Source of the DNA: Chloroflexota bacterium
GTDB taxonomy: Bacteria; Chloroflexota; Anaerolineae; Anaerolineales; Anaerolineaceae
Assembly: GCA_023434145.1 (NCBI GenBank)
Contig: JAEYTI010000244.1
Span: 1 to 55,554, forward strand
Direction: 5' to 3'
Length of the DNA: 55,554 nt
Part shown: positions 1-7,063 of the stretch, piece by piece
Position numbering within the stretch: the first letter of the stretch is position 1
Layout: each line of letters begins with the position of its first letter
Program-made: the position numbers and the translations under genes
The notes under the pieces: model-generated
Databases searched by the model: none
What the model was told of the DNA's origin: nothing
What the model saw: the letters and a program-made list of their open reading frames with translations, nothing else

Positions 1-55
1 CCATCTGCCCCATCGTATATTCTTTGAACACGGGCGGTAGTTTTTTCTTGGCCAT
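1..55 (-). CDS. IS transposase, N-terminal fragment cut by window edge
   Basis: The reverse strand from 55 reads MAKKKLPPVFKEYTMGQM and runs off the window. A short Lys-rich start followed by a PP-F-K-Y-QM pattern resembles the N-terminus of IS1182-type transposases (the InsH N-terminal/DUF772 region), as I recall that family. Only 18 residues are visible, so the family call is tentative. A purine-rich stretch (AAAGGGGA) lies upstream on the minus strand. The hairpin at 91-123 would be the outer end of the same element. Confidence 0.5.
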   Translation of the reverse strand, partial: MAKKKLPPVFKEYTMGQM

Positions 56-90
56 GCCCCTATTGAATCACATCCCCTTTAAAATCGGAA

Positions 91-123
91 GGGGCTGTCT
101 CAATGTACTTTTGAGACAGCCCC
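91..123. mobile_element. Probable IS outer end, itself a hairpin
   Basis: 13-bp perfect arms (GGGGCTGTCTCAA at 91-103 and its complement at 111-123) with a 7-nt spacer. It lies between the transposase start and the stop codon of the next gene, 9 nt away. GGGGCTGTC ends are common in several IS families. The hairpin at 13085-13120 has nearly the same sequence with no transposase beside it. Confidence 0.5.
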
Positions 124-132
124 AAACCCATT

Positions 133-897
133 TCATCGTTTCGGAATAATGGGGTAGATCTCCGGGTCTTCCAGGAAGGGGTATCCCGCCAGCGACTCAG
201 CATCCATCCGCTGGCTGAACGCCTGAGAATCATAGCCCCAGACGCAGTCCCGGAAGGGGAAGTCCTCGGGTTCTAAATCGAGCCAGGCTAGCGGGGTCAG
301 CTCGCCGCGGTAGATCCAATGGGTTGGCACAACTTTGTATGTGCCAGCCTTTGCCCCCACCATGGTGGGATCAGGTTCAAAACCTTCTCCGGGCAGAATA
401 TACATTGCGCCTGTGCGCCACGGGCTGCGGCGTAGATGATTATGCTCCAGCGTGAAGTAGTAGCGCCGGATGCGGCTGCCCGCGTCATCCTCCAGAATGA
501 TGGAGGCATTGGACGTGCCGCTCCAGCCGGTACGGTCCAGCACGGCAAAGTACATCGCCCACAACGGATCTTGCGAGGCGTAAATCGCTGGCTGATTGCC
601 GAACTCGCTGCTGTCGCTGCTGGCGCGAATGGGTCGCAGTACATCCAGTCCGCGGGTGTTTGATCCGTGCAGCATCAATCCGCGCGTAGATGCAAGATAC
701 TCCAGGAACAGGTACTTGGGATACTGCAGGTTGTAGGCAATATCCGCTGCTGGACCTTTTGCCCGTGCCGCATCAAACAGCTGATCGAAAGCACGCGCCG
801 CCTCCGTCGAAACACTCAAGTCGGGCGGGCGCAGGCACGAATCAATGGGGAAGTTCTCTCGAATTTCTTGCTCATCTTTGGCGGTAATTTCTCTCAT
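133..897 (-). CDS. Uncharacterised protein, possible ADP-ribosyltransferase-like fold
   Basis: 254 aa, family not recognised. I chose ATG 897 (MREITAKDE) because the upstream in-frame extension would overlap the divergent gene that starts at 952. There is no signal peptide or membrane segment, so it should be cytosolic. The centre has an LHGSN motif, then a variable stretch, then IYASQDPLWAMYFAV. The pattern 'HGS ... hydrophobic-YA-x-D-x-x-x-A-x-x-FA' recalls the H-containing beta strand and following helix of some ADP-ribosyltransferase-like proteins (KptA-like, DarT-like). This is pattern resemblance only. The C-terminus is rich in Trp, Asp and Pro. Its 3' end abuts an IS end, and its promoter region is shared with the PTP-like gene. 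Confidence 0.6.
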   Translation of the reverse strand: MREITAKDEQEIRENFPIDSCLRPPDLSVSTEAARAFDQLFDAARAKGPAADIAYNLQYPKYLFLEYLASTRGLMLHGSNTRGLDVLRPIRASSDSSEFGNQPAIYASQDPLWAMYFAVLDRTGWSGTSNASIILEDDAGSRIRRYYFTLEHNHLRRSPWRTGAMYILPGEGFEPDPTMVGAKAGTYKVVPTHWIYRGELTPLAWLDLEPEDFPFRDCVWGYDSQAFSQRMDAESLAGYPFLEDPEIYPIIPKR

Positions 898-951
898 GCA
901 ATGATTATAGCGAATGGTAAACTTAGAACAATCAATCATAGGTGGAATCGT

Positions 952-1419
952 ATGGGCACAGATGCGATATTCAATTATATTCAAGTCAACCAACAGTTGA
1001 TTACCGGCGGGCAACCAACCGAGGAGCAGCTCCGCGCGGCAGCGCAGGAAGGGTGTACGATTGTCATCAATCTGGCAACCTTTCAGCCGGGGTTCTCATT
1101 ACCCGATGAAGCCGGGCTGGTTCGATCTTTGGGTATGGAGTACTACGCAATCCCGGTGGAATGGCAAAACCCCACCCCAGCGGACTTCAACACCTTCGAC
1201 GAACTAGTCAGCCGTCTGGGCGATGCAAAACTGTTGATCCACTGCCAGGCAAACTTCCGCGTAACCGCGTTCTACGGGCTCTATGCCATGAAACGCTTGA
1301 GATGGACCGCAGCGGAGGCAGATGAATTCCGCAAACCGATCTGGCAGGGCAGCGATTACCCCATTTGGGAGCAGTTCATCCAGGACATGCGAAGGCAAAT
1401 CAGCGGCGAACCGTTATAA
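952..1419 (+). CDS. Protein tyrosine phosphatase-like (beta-lactamase-hydrolase-like) protein
   Basis: 155 aa. The fold signature is that of small cysteine phosphatases: N-terminal YIQVNQQLITGGQPTEEQL, a central strand TIVINLATF, and a P-loop at LLIHCQANFRVTAF. The P-loop reads C-X4-R, where the canonical motif is C-X5-R. I recall the same shortened loop in related bacterial 'protein tyrosine phosphatase family' proteins. Activity is therefore uncertain; it may be a phosphate-binding or altered-specificity enzyme. It is cytosolic, with no targeting signal. It is divergent from the unknown gene at 133-897 and 13 nt ahead of the GNAT gene, so probably co-transcribed with it. ATG 952 starts exactly where family homology begins. 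Confidence 0.75.
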   Translation: MGTDAIFNYIQVNQQLITGGQPTEEQLRAAAQEGCTIVINLATFQPGFSLPDEAGLVRSLGMEYYAIPVEWQNPTPADFNTFDELVSRLGDAKLLIHCQANFRVTAFYGLYAMKRLRWTAAEADEFRKPIWQGSDYPIWEQFIQDMRRQISGEPL

Positions 1420-1432
1420 AGGGAGGGTTCCC

Positions 1433-2293
1433 ATGCGTGTTGTGACGTATTCCGATGCGGGGGAATATCTGCAGCGCGTTGAGGCGCTGCTAGAACAGCA
1501 AGAGGTAGAAAACAGCCTGATCCTGGGCATCACAACCCGGCTGGTGGAACAGCCCGATTGGGAAAAGTACGTGCCCTACCTCGGCGTCGTTGAGGACGAC
1601 GATGGGCAAGTTGTCCTCATTGCCGCAATGACCCCGCCCTTCCGGCTGCTGCTCGCGGCCCCGCCCGGTGGCGCGGATCTAGAGGCCGCGTCGCTGCTGT
1701 TAATCGAAAATCTACGCTCCGGCGACTGGTACGTGCCGGGGGTAAACGCCGAGCAAAGTCTCTCCACGTGCTTTGCACGCGCCTGGCAAACCGCCACCGG
1801 GCAGGGCTACGAGCGCAAGATGCGCCTGCGCGCCTATCAGCTTACCCAGGTGATTCCCCCGCCCAACCCGCCGCCCGGCTTCGTCCGCGAAGTGACCGCC
1901 GCAGACGTGGATCTGATCACCCAATGGCGGCTGGCGTTTATGAAGGAAGCGATGGGCGAGGAAGGGGATGAGGAGAGCGTCCGAGAACTTGTAGCAAAGC
2001 GGATTACTTCTCGCGATACCTACATTTGGGAAGATGACGGCCCGGCAAGTATGTGCGTGCGCTCCCGCCCGACAAAGCACGGCATTAGCATCGGGGCGGT
2101 GTATACCCCGCCCGAGAAGCGCGGGTATGGATATGCCTCCGCATGTGTCGCCGCCGTGAGCCAGAGGTTGCTCGACAGCGGCAAGCAGTTCACCACCCTC
2201 TTCACCGACCTGGATTACCCCACCTCGAACGCTATCTACCAGAAGATCGGCTATCGCCCGGTCTGTGACTTCACCGAGTTTGTATTTGTTTAG
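1433..2293 (+). CDS. GNAT family N-acetyltransferase
   Basis: 286 aa. The C-terminal half carries GNAT hallmarks: IGAVYTPPEKRGYGYASACV is the acetyl-CoA pyrophosphate-binding strand and loop (Q/R-x-x-G-x-G/A type, here KRGYGY). TSNAIYQKIGYRPV is the closing beta-bulge and helix. The N-terminal half is a divergent GNAT-like domain, giving the tandem arrangement seen in many Gram-positive and Chloroflexota proteins. The substrate is unknown. The start at 1433 is preceded by GGGAGGG. The stop codon TAG is the first three bases of the 74-bp perfect palindrome that follows. Confidence 0.85.
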   Translation: MRVVTYSDAGEYLQRVEALLEQQEVENSLILGITTRLVEQPDWEKYVPYLGVVEDDDGQVVLIAAMTPPFRLLLAAPPGGADLEAASLLLIENLRSGDWYVPGVNAEQSLSTCFARAWQTATGQGYERKMRLRAYQLTQVIPPPNPPPGFVREVTAADVDLITQWRLAFMKEAMGEEGDEESVRELVAKRITSRDTYIWEDDGPASMCVRSRPTKHGISIGAVYTPPEKRGYGYASACVAAVSQRLLDSGKQFTTLFTDLDYPTSNAIYQKIGYRPVCDFTEFVFV

Positions 2294-2364
2294 AATCACT
2301 TCAAAAATTATTTGGGAGTTTGTGGCGCGCCACAAACTCCCAAATAATTTTTGAAGTGATTCTA
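2291..2364. repeat. Perfect 74-bp palindrome
   Basis: Every base from 2291 to 2327 pairs with its partner from 2364 back to 2328; there is no spacer. The centre is GGCGCGCC. It begins at the GNAT stop codon and lies between two genes of the same direction. The outer arm shares a broad pattern with the repeat at 15995-16085. Confidence 0.95.
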
Positions 2365-2411
2365 CGCTCTTTTCATTTACATCCGAATCCGGCTATGCTA
2401 TAAAGATAGAG

Positions 2412-3986
2412 ATGACAAACACGCCGATGGACCGACTGGAAGAAGTCAGCCTGCTCATCCGGGCGAAATACCCGATTCTCTACATCCTCGCCTGGGAAGA
2501 GCGCCGGATTGTGGAGATGCTGCGCCGGGTCGCCGCGGAACGGCGCAAGCACCTTTATGGCTGGTCCGTAACCGACGGCATCCATCCACTGGATGATTAC
2601 GACGGCCCGCCGATCGACCCGGCGTCCAGCAGCCCCCTGCGCGCATTGGAATACGTCGACCACTCTCGCGAGCCGGCCATCTTTGTGTTCAAGGATTTTC
2701 ACCCCTTCCTTGACGAGCAGCGCGGGCTGAGCGAATACCCGCTCATCGTCCGCCGCCTGCGCGACCTGACCGATACGCTCAAGCGATCGGAGAAGACACT
2801 CATCATCCTCTCCCCCGTTCTGCGTTTCCCGATGGAACTGGAGAAAGAGATCAACGTGCTCGACTACGCCCTGCCCACCCAGCAGGAGTTAGAAACCTCG
2901 CTGGAGCGCGTACTCAACTCGGTGCGCGAGCAGGGCGGGCTGCGCATCACGCTGGATACGCAGATGCGCGAGAAGGTGCTCAAAGCCGCGCAGGGGCTCA
3001 CCTGCACCGAGTGCGAGAACGTGTTTGCCCGCTCGCTGGTGCAGACGCGCTCGCTGGACGTGAGTGTCATACTGACCGAGAAAAAGCAGATCATCCGCCG
3101 CTCGCAGATTTTGGAATATTTCGACGCGCAGGAAGAGATGGACCGCGTAGGCGGCATGCCCCTGCTGAAAGATTGGCTGGCGAAACGTTCGCTGGCCTTT
3201 TCGGAACGGGCGCGCCAGTTCGGCCTGCCCGAACCGCGCGGGCTGCTGTTGCTGGGCGTGCAGGGCGCGGGCAAGAGCCTGGTCGCCAAGGCCATCGCCA
3301 ACCAGTGGCAAATGCCCCTGCTGCGACTGGATTTGGGCAGCCTGTTTAGCGAGCTGGTGGGGTCATCCGAGCAGAATATGCGCACGGCACTGCGGCTGGC
3401 CGAATCGGTGGCCCCCTGCCTGCTGTGGCTCGATGAGCTCGAGAAAGGCCTGGCGGGAATCGCTTCCTCGCACCTCTCGGATGCCGGAACGACCGCGCGT
3501 GTTTTTGGCAACTTCCTCACCTGGATGCAGGAGAAGACCGCGCCGGTGTTCGTGGTAGCAACCGCCAACGATATCTCCATTCTGCCGCCGGAAGTGCTGC
3601 GCAAGGGCCGCTTCGACGAGATTTTCTTCATCGACCTGCCGAATGATGATGAGCGGGCCGAGATTTTTGCCATCCACCTGGCGCGGCGGGGGCGCAACCC
3701 GCTGGGCTTCGACCTGCCCCTGCTGGCGGGCAAGAGCGAGGGCTATTCCGGCGCGGAGATCGAGCAGGTGATCATCTCCGGGCTGTACGATGCGTTCGAG
3801 GCCGGGCGCGAGCTGTGCGACGAAGACCTGGTGAAGAATATCTCCGCCATGATCCCGCTTTCGCGCACGATGGAAGGACAGATTGCCCAACTACGTACCT
3901 GGGCCCGCACCCACGCCCGCCCCGCCACACCGTGGAACCCACAATTCGTGCCGCGCGGCGGTCCGCGCTACCTGGAACGGACGTAG
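2412..3986 (+). CDS. AAA+ ATPase, Ycf46-like
   Basis: 524 aa. The N-terminal ~190 residues form the adaptor region typical of Ycf46-type AAA proteins (RAKYPILYILAWEERRIVEML). An AAA+ module follows: Walker A GVQGAGKSLVAKAIA near residue 280, Walker B CLLWLDELEKGLAG near 340, a sensor-1 region VFVVATANDIS, and the second-region arginines RKGRFDEIFFIDLP. There is no FtsH protease motif and no membrane segment, so it is a soluble ATP-driven remodeller. Ycf46 proteins are poorly characterised. It is followed after 7 nt by a polytopic membrane protein and then a surface protein, which suggests a shared job in envelope assembly. That link is inferred from position only. Confidence 0.88.
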   Translation: MTNTPMDRLEEVSLLIRAKYPILYILAWEERRIVEMLRRVAAERRKHLYGWSVTDGIHPLDDYDGPPIDPASSSPLRALEYVDHSREPAIFVFKDFHPFLDEQRGLSEYPLIVRRLRDLTDTLKRSEKTLIILSPVLRFPMELEKEINVLDYALPTQQELETSLERVLNSVREQGGLRITLDTQMREKVLKAAQGLTCTECENVFARSLVQTRSLDVSVILTEKKQIIRRSQILEYFDAQEEMDRVGGMPLLKDWLAKRSLAFSERARQFGLPEPRGLLLLGVQGAGKSLVAKAIANQWQMPLLRLDLGSLFSELVGSSEQNMRTALRLAESVAPCLLWLDELEKGLAGIASSHLSDAGTTARVFGNFLTWMQEKTAPVFVVATANDISILPPEVLRKGRFDEIFFIDLPNDDERAEIFAIHLARRGRNPLGFDLPLLAGKSEGYSGAEIEQVIISGLYDAFEAGRELCDEDLVKNISAMIPLSRTMEGQIAQLRTWARTHARPATPWNPQFVPRGGPRYLERT

Positions 3987-3993
3987 CAAACCG

Positions 3994-5196
3994 ATGGCCG
4001 CGCTACTGCAAATTCCGCATGGGTTCTTTCGCCGCAACCTCTCCAAAGTGGAGCGGGTGCTGGTGGCAGCCGGGCTTTCCACCGCGCTCTACGCGCTGAT
4101 GTCTGCCCTGCCCACCTACCCTGCCCCCTGGGAAGCCGTGATCGCCACCGCCGTATTCTTCGTGCTGCTGTGGTCGCCGCCCGTAGCCCTCTTCGTGGCG
4201 GTGATCGCCGCGGTATACCCGCTGTACGGCGTCTCGGTCTACGTGGCGGTACTGTTCCTGGCGGTAACCCTGCTCGCGCAGCGGCTGATCATCAACAACA
4301 TGGGCGGTACGCTGCTGGTGCTCACCGCGCCGTGGCTGGCGCAGGCCCACCTGGAATGGCTCGCGCCGCTGCTGGGCGGGCTTTGGTGGGGCCGCCGCGG
4401 GGCATGGATCGGTGCGCTGGCAGCGCTGTGGGGACAGATCTTCTTCGGCATGACCGGCCAATACGCCGATTGGATTGCCAACATGGGCATTGCCCCGCAG
4501 GTGAGCGGGCTGCTGGAACGTTTCGGCGCGGCTAACTCGCTCGAAACGCTGCGGCTGCTGGTCGAGCCGCTGGCGCCCAACCCCACCGTGCTGCTGTACC
4601 ACCTGCTGCAGGTGGTGCTGTGGGGCATGGCAGCCGGGCTGGTCGGTGCAGCCTGCGAGAACAACTGGACTCAGCAGAAGCACCCCTGGCGAGCAGTAGC
4701 GCTGGCGCTTGCCGGGGCTGCTGGGCTGCTGGCGGGGCACCTGGCGCTGGCGAACTGGCTGGAGCAGTACAGCACATCCGACCTTGCCTGGATCATCCCC
4801 GGCCTTTGGGAGAGCGCTCTGTATGGGTCGCTGCTGGCAGTGGGCCTGGAAATCCTGCGTGACTTTGTCGAGCACCCGCTGGCGGTGGGACGCATGCCTT
4901 TCCGGCACGCCACGGAGCCCGCCCGAGATCAACGAGCATTCAAAGCCCATCTGGTAGCGGAAGAAGAACCGCAAACGGAAGGCAAAATCGCGGGCCTGCT
5001 GCGCTCTGCGGCAAGCCGGCTGCGAGGAAAGCCTGAAGCCAAACAACAACCAACGGAGAAATATCAATCGGCGCAAGCCGCCACCTCGAATGAAAAGCAG
5101 GGAGAATACACCCCGCTGCCCGTCCCTGAAAATCTACCCCGGCGCGATCCAAAAAAACAGCGCCCGGATGATATTATTAAAATCGAATTGGACTGA
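3994..5196 (+). CDS. Polytopic membrane protein of unknown function
   Basis: 400 aa, family not recognised. About eight hydrophobic segments fill residues ~15-320 (for example VIATAVFFVLLWSPPVALFV and VVLWGMAAGLVGAAC). A charged cytoplasmic-looking tail of ~90 residues follows, rich in Glu, Lys and Gln and ending PDDIIKIELD. I chose ATG 3994, seven bases after the AAA+ stop, because the in-frame region before it overlaps the AAA+ gene. The gene sits in the middle of a three-gene operon (AAA+ ATPase, this protein, Ig-like surface protein). The lone conserved-looking tail could dock the ATPase; this is a guess. Confidence 0.8.
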   Translation: MAALLQIPHGFFRRNLSKVERVLVAAGLSTALYALMSALPTYPAPWEAVIATAVFFVLLWSPPVALFVAVIAAVYPLYGVSVYVAVLFLAVTLLAQRLIINNMGGTLLVLTAPWLAQAHLEWLAPLLGGLWWGRRGAWIGALAALWGQIFFGMTGQYADWIANMGIAPQVSGLLERFGAANSLETLRLLVEPLAPNPTVLLYHLLQVVLWGMAAGLVGAACENNWTQQKHPWRAVALALAGAAGLLAGHLALANWLEQYSTSDLAWIIPGLWESALYGSLLAVGLEILRDFVEHPLAVGRMPFRHATEPARDQRAFKAHLVAEEEPQTEGKIAGLLRSAASRLRGKPEAKQQPTEKYQSAQAATSNEKQGEYTPLPVPENLPRRDPKKQRPDDIIKIELD

Positions 5197-5210
5197 GCAC
5201 CCACACGATC

Positions 5211-6965
5211 ATGCAGCAGCACCGTCCCTATGCCTCCAACACCACGCGCCAGCGTTCCGTCAGCCGGGAAGAACGTTCTCCCGGCGCGCTGTACACGGCG
5301 CTGACCATTGGGGCAGTTGTGCTTCTGCTTTCGGTGACGTTTGCCGCGGATTGGATGCGCACACCGGAAATCACCATCACCGGGGTACCGCAGTTCCTCT
5401 CTCCCAACCAGGATAACAGCTACGACATTGCCATGCTCAACTACACCCTCTCCGAAGAGGCCAAGGTAAGCGCCATGGTGCTCGATGAGCATGGCAGTAT
5501 GGTACGCGTCCTGCTTACCGAACAGAGCCAATCACCGGGCCAGCACTTTTTGGTATGGGATGGCGCGAACAGCACCGGGCAGGCGGTTGGCGACGGCAGC
5601 TATCGGATTGAAATCAGCGCGCACGGCTCGGTGCGCTCTAAATCCACCAGCGTAGTGCTGCTGGTGGATACCTTGCCGCCCAACTTGCAGCTCCTCAATA
5701 TGCAAGACGGCACACGTGTGCGCGAGGATCTGCTAACCGTGGAAGGCGTAACCGACTCGAACGCCACCATCTGGATCAATGAGGCCTTCCAGCCCGTCGC
5801 GGTCGATGGCTCGGGGCGCTTCCGCACGCAGGTAACGCTCTTTGAGGGCGCGAACCGCCTGCAGGTGAAGGCAATCGACCCGGCAGGCAATACCGTCACC
5901 GTTACGCGTACCGTGGAACTGGTCACCGGCGCGCCGGAAGTGGCGATCACCAGCCCTATGGAAGGCGCTTGGATCAATAACCCGCTGGTGACGGTAGAAG
6001 GCCAGTCGCCCGCCGGTGTGACGTTGAAGATCAACAACCAAAATGTACCGGTCGCCCCGGATGGCCGTTTCCGCTTCGATGTACTGCTGGATGAAGGCGA
6101 TCAGCGCATTACCGTCACCGCCATCGATGACGTGGGCAACATCGCGACGCTCGAGCGCATGGTGCGGGTGAAGACGCGCGGCCCCGCCCTATCTCTGAAC
6201 GTTGCGGAGGGCGCGATGTTCTCCGATCCGCAGATCCTGCTTTCCGGCTCCACCAGCCCCGGCGCATCGCTGATGGTCAACCAGCAGCCGGTTCAGGTGG
6301 GCGCACTGGGCGATTTTCAGACCACGCTTTCGCTGTTTGAAGGAGATAATTCCATCTCCGTAGAGGCGCGCGACCAGGCAGGCAACGCCACCACCCTCAC
6401 CCGCCGGGTGCGCTATGCTGTCCCCGCCGAGACCAGCGGCTGGGAAAAGCTGCTGGAGAACGCCAACAGGCTGCCATCTGCCACCATTCCCGCCATTCTG
6501 CTGGCGTCGCTGCTGCTTGGCATGTTCCTATATCGCGCCAACCAGCTCTCGCTGGAACTGTCGGTGGACACGCAGCGCTTTACGCCTGGAATGCCCGAAG
6601 AGAGCAAAACCCTCACCCTGCGCCTGGATCTCAACCACCCGGCGCGTGTAACGCTGGAAGTACTGGATGAAGAAGGCGACATACAGGCGACCCTGCTCGA
6701 CAACCGCCGCCGCACCGCCCGCTCGCATACCTTCTACTGGGATGGCTACGATGATTATGGCCGCCCGGTGCAGCCCGGCGTGTACGTTGTTCGGGCAACC
6801 GCAGGTTCACCGCCCATTCGCGCCACCAGCGCTGTGCAGGTAGAGGTGGAGGAAGACCCCTACGTATACCGCCGCGCCGGGCAGGTAGAACGCCTGCAGG
6901 CAGGCGCTCCGCAGCAGAATCTGGCGGCCCGCCGCCGGTTACGACAGAACAGAAAACGAATGTAA
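5211..6965 (+). CDS. Membrane-anchored protein with Ig-like repeats and FlgD-like ends
   Basis: 584 aa. An N-terminal anchor covers residues ~27-46 (ALTIGAVVLLLSVTFAADWM). Next comes a FlgD-type Ig domain (YTLSEEAKVSAMVLDEHG ... WDGANSTGQ). Three or four tandem ~85-residue beta repeats follow, each with a TVEG/VEARDQAGNATTL type ending, as in bacterial Ig-like or glucodextranase-B-like domains. A second hydrophobic segment lies at ~425-442 (IPAILLASLLLGMFLY). A second FlgD-like domain follows (YWDGYDDYGRPVQPGVYVVRATAG), then a basic C-terminus. Most of the protein should lie outside the membrane. It is the third gene of the AAA+ operon, 14 nt after the membrane protein. Confidence 0.8.
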   Translation: MQQHRPYASNTTRQRSVSREERSPGALYTALTIGAVVLLLSVTFAADWMRTPEITITGVPQFLSPNQDNSYDIAMLNYTLSEEAKVSAMVLDEHGSMVRVLLTEQSQSPGQHFLVWDGANSTGQAVGDGSYRIEISAHGSVRSKSTSVVLLVDTLPPNLQLLNMQDGTRVREDLLTVEGVTDSNATIWINEAFQPVAVDGSGRFRTQVTLFEGANRLQVKAIDPAGNTVTVTRTVELVTGAPEVAITSPMEGAWINNPLVTVEGQSPAGVTLKINNQNVPVAPDGRFRFDVLLDEGDQRITVTAIDDVGNIATLERMVRVKTRGPALSLNVAEGAMFSDPQILLSGSTSPGASLMVNQQPVQVGALGDFQTTLSLFEGDNSISVEARDQAGNATTLTRRVRYAVPAETSGWEKLLENANRLPSATIPAILLASLLLGMFLYRANQLSLELSVDTQRFTPGMPEESKTLTLRLDLNHPARVTLEVLDEEGDIQATLLDNRRRTARSHTFYWDGYDDYGRPVQPGVYVVRATAGSPPIRATSAVQVEVEEDPYVYRRAGQVERLQAGAPQQNLAARRRLRQNRKRM

Positions 6966-6967
6966 GC

Positions 6968-7050
6968 TCCGTTCAAGATAAGGGTGTTTTTGTTGTGATT
7001 GGCCAGCGACGCTGGCAAATCACAACAAAAACACCCTTATCTTGAACGGA
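6968..7050. repeat. 83-bp inverted repeat, 33-bp arms
   Basis: Positions 6968-7000 pair perfectly with 7018-7050. One mismatch (7001/7017) follows, then seven more pairs around a single central A. It begins three bases after the stop of the surface-protein gene and ends 13 bases before the stop of the convergent alpha-mannosidase gene, so it may also serve as a two-way terminator. Confidence 0.95.
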
Positions 7051-7063
7051 TGGTATTGAGCGG

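Noticed and set aside
1712..2335. Minus-strand frame of ~207 codons opposite the GNAT gene
   Set aside because: The plus strand encodes a clear acetyltransferase; the antisense frame starts inside the 74-bp palindrome and has no family features.
4003..5076. Long minus-strand reading frame (~357 codons) opposite the membrane-protein gene
   Set aside because: It mirrors a plus-strand gene with clear membrane helices; the predicted protein is Gln/Arg/His-rich and low in complexity, a typical antisense shadow in GC-rich DNA.
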